Below are positions 44,664 to 57,834 of a DNA stretch of 64,000 nt, piece after piece. Every line of letters starts with the position of its first letter. Position 1 is the stretch's first letter. Source of the stretch: Allodiplogaster sudhausi (taxonomy: Eukaryota > Nematoda > Chromadorea > Rhabditida > Diplogasteridae); the NCBI GenBank assembly GCA_945643635.1, contig CALZFC010000067.1, forward strand, positions 478,501 to 542,500, read 5' to 3'. The notes beneath the pieces are model-generated. The model worked only from the letters and a program-made list of their open reading frames with translations. It was not told where the DNA came from and did no database searches. The position numbers and the translations under genes were made by a program.

Positions 44664-46651
44664 GTCTCTCGCTCTCTCACTCTATGTGTTTAGCTCTATC
44701 TCTCTCTCTTCATCCCTTTCTCTTCCTTTCTCTCTCCCTCTTTCTCGTGCTCTCCCTCTATATTCCGCTGTTTCTCTCTCTAACCTCTATATTTTCTCTT
44801 TCATTCTCCAGCGAATCAGCAATTCACCTAAGGCTTTCCCTTTCTGCACATCACGAAACATTTTGGCAAGGATGCGACAACTTTTTGATCGTAATGACCA
44901 TCTCTATACTTGGTACGGTCTACACCATGATATTTCTTTTCGCTTAATTTTTGAATTTTTTTTTTGGAACTTGGAGCCGAGGCTCGGCCCTGAAGCGGGC
45001 CCTATAAACCTGGGCAACCTGGGCAGAATTTCCATCTCTGGAGCTACATCACCGAATGCCATCAGTTATTATGGCTATACCGTTACTTTTTTTTTATCAA
45101 TTCAATCCTTCTTTTTTTATTCTGAAAGAATATTTTGAAAATATTAATAGAGATTAATGTCAAGGCAAACAAAGAGTTTTTTTTCTTTTGAAACTTTTAT
45201 CGCGTTTGCCTCTGCTGCAACAAGAGGAAAATTACGAGAAAAGAATCATATTTATAAAGCCGCTTGTTTCATTTGTGTAGATAGGGCATATAAAGAATTG
45301 AGACCTTCAATTAGCTGATTTGAAGTGGTTGCCTGTTTCTTGTGCAATTAATTTAACTGCATCACTGATGGTAATAATTATATAGGTAGCAAATGAAAAA
45401 AAAATGTATGAAAAATAAAAATATATCAATAAATATTTAAATTTAATAAAAACTATCGATATTGCAATTTTTTAATCAATTTTACATCCTATTTCGTTCT
45501 CCCTCACCCAGTCTATATTTTTTTCTTCATCTCGAGCAAATCATCAATTTACCTACGGCTTTCCGTTTCTTTTAATCAGGCAACAATAATTTTTAAATTC
45601 TACATCAAGATTCTTTTTTTATATAATTTGAGACTTGGAGCCTGGTCCCCATTCAGAACGGGTCCAAGAAACGTGGGCAGGGTCGGTCGGGAAGTTTCAA
45701 TCTCACTGCATGTCATCACAAAGCATATTGTAGTTATAATGTTGCCTTTTTTTAAATCCTATTTTATCTTTCTTTTTTTATTTGAAAAGAATATTACGTA
45801 AACATTAATATAGACAATATTCAATGTAAAAAAATCTTTTTCTTCCTTTGGAAACCTTTGTCGCTTTTGCAACTGCTGCAACAAGAGAAAACTTATGAGA
45901 AAAGAACCACATTCGTATGACCCGGTGGTTTCAGTTATGATAACAGGGCATATAAGAAATTAAGACTGCGGATTTTCTGATCACCAGCGTGAGCCATAAT
46001 CAAAAATGTTTTACTGCACATTCGAAAGTAATAATTATAGAGATAGCCAATAAAAATGTATGGAAATCAAATAGTACACATATGCATATAAATTGAATAA
46101 ACATCAACGATTTTGCAATATTTTTATAATTTCCTTTTATCAGCAGACCGTTTTCTCATTTATTTCAGGGTTTTCTGGACCCGCGTGGTTGGCTTGCGAA
46201 TGCATCCCATGGCCCGCTTATCAGGCGTCGCTGACTTGAACCGCACGCCACGACGGCAATAACGAAATATGTCTTACTTATCTTTTGTGAACTTGTTTCC
46301 AACTCAGCATAAGTAATTTACGATAAGTTGCTCCTGTTGTGAAGAAAGCAATGTTTCAAATTTTTGTTTCAACTTTTTTTGTTTCACTTTAAATTTTGTT
46401 AGTCTGCAAATCGTAAGCCAGATATATCACCAATCGTCAGCCATTTCTTTCTAGCTCTCTGTCACTAAAGGGCCCAAGCGATAAGAAGGTTTAGATTATC
46501 GTTTGACATTTGGACTTCTCAATTAAAAGAGCGACGTAAGATGAACTTGGCGCATTCTTTTATAATGTACTAATTGTAAGGAAATAAAACCACCGGATGA
46601 ATTGGTTGCAAATAGAGAAAAAAATCTATGCCTCTGTTTGTTCTCTTGAAT

Positions 46652-47065
46652 TACAGTGGCGTGCAATAAAAGTGCATATTTTGGTTTTTCTTGCGTATTT
46701 TCCTTCAACGTAGAAGGAAGTTAATGAAATTTTCAGGGTTGCTTCCTCATTAGTTACATTACTCAGGCCAAGTGAATTAATCTCGGAGGCAGCTACCATG
46801 AAAGAACATGATATTAAATCACAATTAGGCCTAAAAGTTATCACAGGGATATTCTGTAATGCAACTAAAATAAAATACCAGTAAAAACTATCCGAATATC
46901 AAAGAAATAAATTATTTTGTTCAGCACTCTTAAATGTGTAATCCGGGTGATTTTGAGTTATTCATTTTTTTCTCGCTCATTAGTGGATCAATGAAGCCAA
47001 TAATATGCTATTCTAAACCAATAAATAAGCTACCCTGAAAATTTCATAAACTTTAAAGCTCTATC
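46652..47065. mobile_element. Tc1/mariner-like remnant with inverted repeats
   Basis: Starts TACAGTGGCGTGCAATAAAA, a Tc1-type terminus. AATGAAATTTTCAGGGTTGC near 46718 is matched in reverse complement by ACCCTGAAAATTTCATAAAC near 47035. The extreme right terminus is missing and no transposase is visible. It lies in an inverted block of the array. Confidence 0.6.
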
Positions 47066-49554
47066 TCTATTTCTCTCTCTTTCTCTCTCTTTCTCTCCAC
47101 TCTCTCTATTCCTTCATCTCTCTATTCCTCTCTCTCTCCCACTCTCTAAATATCTCCCTCTATATTCCTCTATTTCTCTCTTTCTCTCACCTTCTTTCAT
47201 TCTCCGTCACCATCTCTCTATATTTTCCCTTTCATTCTCGAGCGGGTCAGCAATTCACCCAAGGCTTTCCCATACTGTTAATCAGGAAACCTTTTGGCAA
47301 GGATGCGGCAACTTTTTTTAATCGTAATGATAATCTCTATACTTGGTAAGGTCTACACCAAGATAATGTTTTTTTGTACAATTTGTAATTTGGCGCTGAG
47401 GCCCAGAACGGGCTCTATAAACGTGCGCAGAACCGGTCCGGCAGTTTCGATCTCAGGCGCTACATCACCGCATGTGATTGCATCAAGAAGGGTGCGAATA
47501 CACACGATTCTTTTTTTCAATTATTACTTTCGCAGCCGATAGACTTGTCCGACCTTAACAATAAATATTGTCTATTATTGTCTTCAAAATATTATTTTCG
47601 ACTAAAAAGGAAAGATAAATAGAACTTCAGAAAAAAGTAACAGTATAACTATAATTTGCTGACTGATGACATGAGGTGATGATGGAAACTGCCATGCCAG
47701 CGTTTATAGGGCCCCTTCACTGCCGGGCGTTGGCGCCAAGTTCCAAATTATTATGCTGGAAAAAATCTTGGTGTAGACGATTCCAAAAGTCGAAATTTAC
47801 ATTACAAAAAAAAGGAGCGCATCCGGGAAAAAAACTGCTCGACCGGCCCTGCCCACGTTTTCAGGGCCCCGTTCAGGGCCGGGCCTCGGCACCAAATTCC
47901 AATTGAACGACAGCAATATCTTGGTGTACACGTTACCAAGTATATTTTCCTGATTAATAAGAAGGGGAAGCCGTGGTGGAATCGCTGATTCGCTTGGAAA
48001 TGAAAGTGAACATATCAACGCTAGCGAAGTGATTAAAGAATTATAAAATATAATTTTTTTGGTATTTTGACTGTAATCCGGTTTATATTCTTTCAGCAAA
48101 AAAATTTGCGCTTCTCTTCTTTTTCTCTTACGCTCTATGTTCATGCATTGTGATCTACTGGAGAGCTCTCTAGGTTTCGCGGCTCTTTGTTACCTGCTAT
48201 GCTCAATTTGCCGCGTGACGCGACCCGTGGTTTTATTAAGATTAGTGCGTAAAAAAAAGGCTGCTAAATTGGCACTCCACTATTATTTCTGTCCCTTTAA
48301 TAATTGAAAAAAAATCAAGAATCATGTGGACAAATGACAGTTGTTCCGTTCCTGTCGCTAGGGTCCAGTCTTCATAGAAAATGTTGAGAACTACTTTCGG
48401 AACAAAATCTAAAAATCATTCGATAAACCGGATCCAATACGCATGCGAATAGCAAGAGTGCGTATCAATGATTCATCGTTGCCGTCGTGGCGGGCGGTCA
48501 AGTCTAATAAGCGAGCCATGGGATGCATTCGCAAGCCAACCACGCGAGTCCAGAGAACTGCAAACAAATGGAGAAAACTGACTGCTGATAGGAAAAAATT
48601 GCAATATCGTTTGTTTTCATTCAATTTAAAGACATGTGTATATTTTGAAATACATTTTTATTGACTATCTCTATCATTATTGTCTTCAAATATGCAGAAA
48701 AACTATATCCAAAAGGTACGGCCAATTCATCAGAAACTTCTACGCCTCAATTCTTATATGATCTCTCAAGACAAATTTAACTGGCGGGTCTATAAGTATG
48801 GTTCTTTTCCCATAATTTTACTCTTATTGCTGCAGCATCTCAAGTGACTTTGGATTCCCGAATCTGTGATACCTGAAATACTCTATTTGAAAACCTTTCT
48901 TTATGACGCGGTTTTATATCCTTAGTATATTATAAAAGAAGAACTCCTGTTGAATGTGTCATATCCAGTTCGTCGCACTAATAATTGAAGAAAAAAACAC
49001 ATAATATCAAGGACTGACGTATTATTGATTAAAGAGTTCGATATCATTAATTTTTATTCAATTCTATTTAAATGAATATGTATATTATTTGTTTTTCTCT
49101 TTTATTGACCATTCTCATTATTAAACCCTTTAAATATTCATTTAAATTATTTACAGGAATCGTTGTGCGTATCGATCAGAATTTCGACTTCTCGCCCTGT
49201 TCGCACAGCTGAAACCAGCGGGTTTACGAATGTTGTTTTTTTTTCCTAATAATTTTCAGCAGCAGCACAAACGATAAATATGCTTAAAAATACTCTATTT
49301 TGCTTGCTTATCGCTTGTGCTGCTCGTTTACAAGGCCCCTTCAGGGCCGGGCCTTATCGCCAAGTTCCAAATTGTGCGATAAAAAAACATCTTGGTGTAG
49401 ACGTTGCCAACAATAGAGATTAGCATTACTATTTTTAAAAAAGTTGGGCATCCGGGAAAACTTTACCTGATTAATAGAAAGGGAAAGCCGCCGGAGAATT
49501 GCTGGTTCGCTCGAGAATGAAAGTGAAGATACAGAGATCGTGAGGTGGAGAGAG

Positions 49555-49573
49555 AGAAATGGAATGAGAGAAG

Positions 49574-49624
<51 letters not shown>

Positions 49625-49626
49625 TA
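49555..49626. repeat. (GA)n tract of an array monomer
   Basis: Almost pure GA run, given as an example of the microsatellite present in every monomer; it is followed directly at about 49632 by an inverted array fragment. Confidence 0.85.
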
Positions 49627-52600
49627 ATATATACATAGAGGACCAGGCCGCCTAAAGCCTGACTCCTCATCTAGTTCAGTTTCAATCTCTAGCGCTACAT
49701 CACCGCCTCTCATCAGTATGAAAATTATACTTAAACTGTTACTTTTTAAGTCCTACTTTATCTTTCTTGTTTTTTATTCGAATAAAATAGTTTGAAAACA
49801 ATAATAAACACTATTTAATGTTAGGAAAATAAATCGGCAATGTTTTAAACAAATTCGTTTGTTTGTCGCTGATGAAAATTATTAGAAAATAAAAGAAGAT
49901 TCATAAACCCGCTGGTTTCAGTTGTCTTGACGGGGCAGATAAGAAATTGAGACCACGGATTTTCTGATCATTATGCGATACCGCAAATAGTTTCACTGTA
50001 TATTCTAAGGTAATGATTACAGATATAGTCAATAAGAAATGTATGAAAAGCAAATAGTGTATAAATCCTCCATCATCTTCCCCCGTGTTGTACTTGTAGG
50101 AAACAATAAGCCTTTACAGTGGGAAGATAAGGTACCCTTCCATCAGAAAATCCGCGGTCTCAATTTGTTATATGCCCTGTCCATTCATGTGAAACCAGCG
50201 GTTTACGAATGTTGTTCTTTTTCTGATAATTTTCAAAAGCTGCGCAAACGATAAATATGTTTTAAAAACGAGATGTTTGATTGCTTAACATGAAATATTG
50301 TATATTAATGTTTCCTTAATATTCCTTTCGAATAAAAAAGAAAGATAAAATAGGATTTAAAAAGTAAAAGTATAACTAAATATTATTTTCATAACATGCG
50401 GTGATTTTGCGTCTGAGATGGAAACATTTATTAAATTTAAAAGCATGTATATAGTATATTTGGTTTATCCTTATTAATTTTTTATTGACTAAATCTATTA
50501 AGAATACATTCAAAGATTCGATAAAAATTATATGCAGCCCACACTAGAGAACACCAAGATATCAGAGATTCCGTTGTCTCAATTTGTTAGATTCCGTTGT
50601 GTCGCGAAGATGATTGTAAATAAAAAAAAATTAAATGACTACTTAAACGTATTTAGCTGTAATTTAATTTTATATTCTTTTTGTGGAAACGTTTGCTCTT
50701 CTCGTCTTCTTCTCTTTCGTTCTCTGTTCATGCATTGTGAACTGGTTTAGAAATATCTCAGTTTTCCCGAGTATTTTTTTTTTTTGCCTGCGATGCTCTA
50801 TTCGAAAATGAAGGGAAATATAGAGAGTGGGCTAGGCAGAACGAAAGAGATTGCGAGAAAGAGAAAGGAATAGCGATGCGGGGAGAGCGAAGGAGAGCGA
50901 GGGAGAGGGTGAGAGAGGGAGAAATTTTTTTTCACATTCCCAATAGAGACTTAAAAATTCCAGACCAAGTAACTCCTGCGAAGATGATTGAAGATTTATA
51001 AACTTATTTTTTTAAATAATTACATATTCGTATTTTCATTTTAGATTAATTTTATATTCTTTTTGTTGAAAACAATGCTCTTTTCGTCTTCTTCTCTACC
51101 GTTCTCTGTTCATGCATTGTGAACTGGTGGAGAGCAACCTTCGATTTCACGAGTCTTTGTTGGCAGCGAAGCTCTTTTTGCCACCTTTCGTGATCCCGTG
51201 GTTTTACTAAGACTTGTGAGTTATAAAAGAGGTTGCTAAACTAGCTTTTCGCTAGGATTCGCGCTCCGACATTCTAATTATTGAAAAGAAGAAAGCTAAT
51301 GATACATTCCCTTCTTGTCGCTTTGTACCTGTCTTCATGTGAAATGATATTGAACAAATCAACGAGTTTGAGAGAAAGTGAGAATTTTCACACTTCTAAC
51401 AGAGGAATAAAAATTCCTCCACAAGTACAACACTTACTAAGATGGATCATTCTCTGCTCATACATTGCGAAGAGCTATCTTCAGTTTCCCGACACTTTGT
51501 TACTTGCGAAGCTCCATTTGCCACGTGATCCCGTATATGATTTAAAAACAAACATCATAATCAGTATTTTATTACAGAAAATGTACAGTGATCTACCTCC
51601 ATAGGTGAAAACGGCCCGGTAGGCCCTCTCCACGTTTAGGGCCCGTTCAGGGCCGAACAAGTTCCAAATCGAGCTAAAATAAATATCTTGGTGTAAACAT
51701 TACGACGTGGGTGAATAGTTGTTTCTCTCGAGAATGAACGGGAAAATGTAGAAAGTTGGTGATCGAGAAAGAAAGAGGGAGCGAGAGAAGTAGAGGAATA
51801 TAGAGGAAGAGAAAGAGATACGGAGAGAGAAATTGAGGAATAAAAACATAGAGTGAGAGAGAGTGAGACAGAGGGATAGAGAGATGAAGGAATGGAGAGG
51901 GTGGAAAGAAAAAGAAAGAGAGAGAGAGAGTGTGAGAGAGAACTTAAAAGAAAAGAGAACAGAGATGAACGAGTTGAAACGATGCATATAATTTCCCACA
52001 CGAGTACTACACACATACATTTGCGAAGATGATTAAAATTTATAAAATTATATGTTTTAAATGATTGCTTATTCGTATTTCAACTGAAATTGGATTGATA
52101 TTATTTCTGAAAAAGGACGCTCTTCTCGTCTTATTCTCGTACGTTGACTGTTCATGCATTGTGAGTGCGTATTGATGAATCCTCGTTGCCGTCGTGGCGG
52201 GCGGTCAAGTCAGCGACGCCGAAAAAGCGAGCCATGGGATGCATTCGCAAGCCAACCTCGCGAGACCAGAGAACTCTGAAATAAATGGGGGAAAAAGGCT
52301 GATGATAAAAAATGATAAAAACATTGCAAAATAGTTAGTATTTAAGAAATTTAAATATTTATATGTTTGTTTTTTTTACTCTTCATACACCGACGGATCA
52401 GCAAATTAATGTCTCAGTTTCTTACATGCCCTCTCAAGACAACTGAAACCAGCGGGTTTATAAAAATGATTATTTTCTTGTAATTTTCTTCTGTATGCAA
52501 CATCAGCAGGACAAGTGATAAAAGTTTCAAAAGAAGAAAAACCCTCGTTGTTTGCCTTGATATTAAATGTTGTGTCACCCAGTCACTCGAGTGTTTCCAA

Positions 52601-53159
52601 GGATGAATCATCCACACTCTTAAAATACGATTAGGATCGGCTTATCGATTGATTTTCAGATGGTGTTCCGTTATTTTTTTCCCCTATTTACTCGGAAGAC
52701 TGGACATAAGCGACAAGAACGTAACGATTATTATATGATATTTGGCGTTTCCAATTATAGAACGATGAACCGGATATTGCACAACTAACGGGAGGTCTTT
52801 TTGAAAGCTTTCTTTTATAAAGTATATAATCAAATCAAACCGCGGGATCAATTCTGGCTACAAATAGAGCATTCCAGGTAGAAAAGAGAATGAGAAACCA
52901 AAGATAGCTCTCCACCAGTTAACAAAGCAAGAACAGAGAACATGAGAGAAGAATACGAGATGGGCGTCTTTTTCACAGAAAGAACATAAAATCCAATTAC
53001 AGTTAGAATACGAATTAGTAAACATCTAAAAAAAGCTTTATTTTTTTAAGTCCTCCAAGATCTCTATCAGTATTGTACTCGTGCACAAATTTTTATGCCT
53101 CTGTTGGGAATGTCTCGGACTTTTTATCGAACTCGTTTATCTTTGTTCTCGTTCCTTTT

Positions 53160-53167
53160 AAGCTCTC

Positions 53168-53202
<35 letters not shown>

Positions 53203-53347
53203 CTCTCTCTCTCGCTCTCTTTCTCTCTCCCTAGCCCACTTTCTCTCTCTCCCTCTCTCGCTCACTTTCGCTCTCTCTCTCCCTCTCTCGCTCTCTTTCT
53301 CACTGTCTCTCTCGCTCACTTTCTCTCTCTCTCCCTCTCTCGCTCTC

Positions 53348-53391
<44 letters not shown>

Positions 53392-53675
53392 CCTCTGTCG
53401 CTCTCTTTCTCTCTCTCTCTCTATCCTCTCTCTCTCCCTCTCACACTCTCGTTTTCTCTCTCTCTCTCTCGCTGGGAATGAGAAAAAATTTCTCCCTTGT
53501 TCTCGAATTCGTTTATCCTTGTTCTCTTTCCTTTTAAGCTCTTGCTCTCTCTCTCACTCTCACTCCTTCACTCTCTCTCGCTCTCTTACACACTATCTCT
53601 CTCCCTCTTTCCCCTATCTATTCCTTCATCTCTCTATCCCTCTCTCTCATTCTCTCTCACTCTCTCTCTAGGTAT
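53160..53675. repeat. (CT)n tract in inverted array block
   Basis: About 0.5 kb of CTCTCT with regular CCCTCTCTCGCTCTC interruptions, split once by a short array fragment (about 53475-53535). A very similar tract recurs at 54305-54680. The long Leu/Ser frames are artefacts. Confidence 0.92.
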
Positions 53676-54227
53676 ATCTCATTTATTTCGTCCTGTCAAG
53701 GGTGCCCCTTTCCCAACCCTCTTTCCCCTTATTCTTCTTTCTTTATTGTATGGTGTTGTCCCGGCACATTTGGTGCATTTCCTTGTATCGTGTTTAGTGT
53801 TCATTTCTGTTTGTGTAGGTTATGTTGCGCGGTGTATTTTATTTGTCATTCTTGGTTGGCTGGCTAGTTTTAGCGGGTGGTTGTTAGTCTTCCCGGGGGT
53901 CGGTGGCGTGAAGCGGTCGGGTGGCTCTTCGAGGAGCGGGTTGTGAGTCGGCTCAGCAAGGAGCGTTGTTGCGTAGAGGGGCCAGCCACGTGTCAAGGAC
54001 AATATAAGGTGCTGATTGAATTGTGTTGATTGTTGTTTGTTACTCTTTTTATTTCCTTTGGCCTTCTTTTTCTAAAACCTTTCTTTAATAAACTTTGCTT
54101 CTTTTTTGTGCCCTTGTATCCACGTTGCAGGAGAGGCTTGAGCGAAGTTTAAAGAGAGGCTTGGGTGGTTAATTGAGAGCCTTTTGGCCATTGAAGCTCG
54201 AGGTCATCCACTTGATATCCGACTAGA
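53676..54227. mobile_element. Candidate solo LTR or other foreign insert in the array
   Basis: GT-rich sequence unlike any array block, with TATAAG at 54003-54008 and AATAAA at 54087-54092 (85 bp apart), the order and spacing of a retrotransposon LTR. The array resumes at about 54228 with TTACTTGTACCAAGATAT. Exact ends and a target duplication could not be found. Confidence 0.4.
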
Positions 54228-55109
54228 TACAATTACTTGTACCAAGATATTTTTTTCGCTCAATTTGGAACTTGGCTTTGTTCTCGTTCCTTTTAAGCCG
54301 TCTACCTCACTCTCTCTCTCGCTCTCTTTCTCTCTCCCTAGCCCTCTTTCTCTCTCTCCCTCTCTCGCTTACTTTCGCTCTCTCTCTCTCCCTCTTTCGC
54401 TCTCTTTCTCACTGTCTCTCTCGCTCTCTTTCTCACTGTCTCTCTCGCTCTCTTTCTCTCTCTCCCTCTCTCGCTCACTATCGCTCTCTCTCTCTCTCCC
54501 TCTCTCGCTCTCTTTCGCTCTCTCTCTCCCTCTCACGCTCTCTTTTTCTCTCTCTCTCGCTCTCTTTCTCTCTCTCCCTCTCTCGCTCTCTTTCCCTCTC
54601 TTTCGCTCTCTCTCTTTCTGTCTCTCCCTCTCTCGCTCCCTTTCGCCCTCTCTCCCTCTCTCTTTCTCACCCTTTTATTCCTTCATCTCTTTATCCCTCT
54701 CTCCCTTTATCGGATTTCACTTTGTAAAACTCCAGTGAAAACTCCAGTGAAAACACGAATCAGTAATAGTTTAAGAAGTTGTACTCGTTTAGGCATTTGT
54801 ATGCCTCTGTTGGGAATGCGAAAAAATTCTCCCTTTCGTCTGAAGACCTTGTGTGTTCTCTTTCCGTTTAAACTCTCTCTCTCTCTCACTCTCTATCTCC
54901 CTTTCTCTCTCTCCCTCATTCGCTCTCTATTCTCACTGTCACTCCCGAGAAAATCAGCTATTCACACAAGGTTTCCCGTTCTGCTAATCAGGAAACGTTC
55001 TCTCCAACTTTTCTTTTAGGTGTAATGATAAACTCCATACTTGGAAACATCTTCAACCAGATGCTTTTTTTTCTTTTTTGGAACTTGAAGTCGAGGCCCT
55101 ACCAGAGAT

Positions 55110-55220
55110 GGTAAATGGCCCAAAAGTTTTGGGCCCGGCCCGTCGGACCCAAGGTCTGGGCCGGCCCGGCCCGAACCATTTCCGGGCCCTAGAATTTTGG
55201 GCCCGCGATTAATATGTATA
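55110..55220. repeat. GGGCCC/GGCCCG-rich block
   Basis: Repeated TTTTGGGCCC, GGCCCGGCCCG and GGGCCC motifs, partly self-complementary, interrupting an inverted monomer at the GAGATGG block. It could be a small transposon or an expansion of the monomer's own GGGCC segment. Confidence 0.55.
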
Positions 55221-57387
55221 AAAATGGTATGTTTGATTGCTTAACATGAAATATTGTCTATTAATGTTTTCAAAATCTTTTTTTTTTAATAAAAAAAGAA
55301 AGATAAGTTATATTTAAAAAAGTAACAGTATACCTATACTTTGCTTACTGATGACTTCCGGTGATGTTGAACAACTACCCGACTGGCACTGTCCACGTTT
55401 ATGGAGCCACTTCAGGTCCGAGCCTTGAGCCCAAGTTCCAAATTGAGCGAAAAAAATATCTTGGTATAGACGAAATAGAGGATATATACATAGAGAGTGA
55501 GAGTGAGAGAGAATGAGAGAGAGGGATAGAGAGATGAAGGAATAGATAGGGGAAAGAGGGAGAGAGATAGCGTGTAAGAGAGCGAGAGGGAGTGAGAGAG
55601 TGAGAGTGAGAGGGAGCGAGAGCTTAAAAAGAAAGAGAACAAGGATAAACGAGTTCGAAAACAAGGGAGAAATTTTTTTTCTCATTCCCATACGGAGGCA
55701 TAAAAATTCCAATACGAGTACTACACTTGCGAAGGTGATTGAAAATTTATACAATTATAATTTTTAATGATTGCTTATTCGCATTTTAACTGTAATTGGA
55801 TTTTATATTCTTTTTGTGAAAACGACGATCTTCTTGTCTTCTTCTGTTTCAGTCTCTGTTCATGCATTCTGAACTGATGGGGAGATATCTTCGGTTTCCC
55901 GTGTCTTTGTTGCCTGCGATTCTCTATTTGCCACCGGACGTGATCCCGTGGTTTTACTTGACAAGTGCTTTATAAAACAGGTTGCTGAATTGCCCCTTCG
56001 CTGTATTGTATGGTGCCTTTCCTCTAATAATTGGAAAATAATAATGATAATCGTTCCATTCCTGTTGCTTTGACCCTAGTCTTCAGACGAAAAGGGGAAA
56101 ATACGGAGCTGGGGTATGAAAATCAGGCGATAAAGCGATCCTATTCGTATTTTAATAGTGTGTATGATTTCCTTCGGAGATGCAGTGAAAGTGTTTTGCA
56201 GAATAATCCTACTATTCATCAGAAACCACGTGGTCTCAATTTCTTATATGCCCTGTCTGCACCACTGAAACCAGCGGGTTTATAAAAATTGATACTTTTC
56301 TCGTAATTTTCTTCTTGTTGCAGCAGCGGCACAAGCGATACAAGTTTCAAAAGAAAAAAAAACTTTTTTACCTTGATTTTAAATAATGTCTATCAATGTC
56401 TTCAAAATATTCTTTTCGAATAAAAAAAGAAAGGTAAAAATTTTATTTAAAAAGTAACAGTTTAACTATAATTTGCTCACTGATGATGCGCCTGATTGTG
56501 AGATGGAAACTGCCCGACCGGCAATGCACAGGTTTATTGAGCCCTTCAGGGCCGAGCCTCGGCGCCAAGCTCCAAATTGCCTCGTGTAGACCTTACCAAG
56601 TATAGAATTATCATTACACCCAAAAAAAGAAGCCGCATCCGCGCAAAAACTTTCCTGATAAAAATAAATGGAATACCAGAGAATGAATGTGAAGATATTG
56701 AGAGTGGTTGGAGGGCATAAGAAAGAGGGGAAAAAAAGAGAGAAAGAGAGAAGGAGAGGGAGAAACTAAGGAATATGGAGAGAGTGCGCGATCGAAAGCG
56801 TGAGAAAGAGAGAGAGAGAGAGAACGAAAGTTTAAAATCAAATAGAACGAAGATGAATAAGTGCGAGAGAAAGGGAGAAAATGTTTGTTTTTGCATTCCC
56901 AAACAGAGGCATACAATTTTTCTGAACTGATGGAAAGCTATCATCGGTTTCCCGACTCTTTGCTTCCTGCGATGCTTTATTTGCCATCTGAAGTGATCCC
57001 GTGGTTTTGCTTAGATAAGTGCGTTATAAAGCGGACTGCTAGATTGGCACTCCGATGGGCCTTTACTTTCTGTCGACATCTCTAATAATTGAAAAAGAAT
57101 CGCGTAGTCAGAATGATGAGCGTTCCCTTCTTGTCGCTTGGGTCCAGTCTTCAGAGTAAATGGGGAAAAGGTACGGAACCGGACCTGAAAATCAATCGAT
57201 AAATCGATCCTATACGTATTTTAAGAGTGTGTATCGTTACAACCACGCAAGTAAAGGGAAATAGAAACTAATGGGATAATCGACTGAGTTATTAAAAATT
57301 TCAATATCATTAGTTTTTACTCAATTTAAATGCAAATTTACTTATAAGATTAATTTCCTCTTATTTACTATAGTGATTATTTTAACC

Positions 57388-57834
57388 TTAAAGGAGGTCC
57401 GAGGCGAATAAATAGTGTCTTGTTTTTTTCGTCTTATTTGGTCGGGATGTGCTAGAAACTTCGATTGCAAGTGTCCCGAAGTCACAAAAACCTATATGCC
57501 CAGAGGAAATTAACACTGTTTTCTACTTTGAATTCCCAAATATTTTATTTTGCCGCCATTTTCAAAAAAATTTTAGCAGAGCAATACCATGGCCGTTGGG
57601 CCGACTGAGTCATGCCCATGAATTGCATACATATGGTGCGCGCAACCAACATTGGCTGGGTTTTTCTTAACATGTAGGCTCACCTGGCAGTGGTGCAAAC
57701 CACCAGTTTCTGGGGAGAGAGGCAAGGGGCAGTAGCACCATTTCTGCTGATTCTTTACTCCGTTCTTTTTATCATTCCGTCCAAATCCGTCAGGGACTTC
57801 GTGGTAGGAGTTTTTCCCTTAAGGCCTCCTTTAA
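57388..57834. mobile_element. TTAA-flanked non-autonomous element
   Basis: TTAAAGGAGGTCC at the left and, reading inward from the right, TTAAAGGAGGCC; TTAA at 57388-57391 and 57831-57834. It is 447 bp with no frame of note. The AGGAGG terminus resembles that of the 43.1-kb MITE. It interrupts an array monomer. Confidence 0.75.

Noticed and set aside
48409..48664. Frames across the array's GC-rich island as a possible small protein
   Set aside because: Frames are broken differently in the other five copies (46.2, 52.2 and 63.8 kb, for example), so there is no conserved coding potential.
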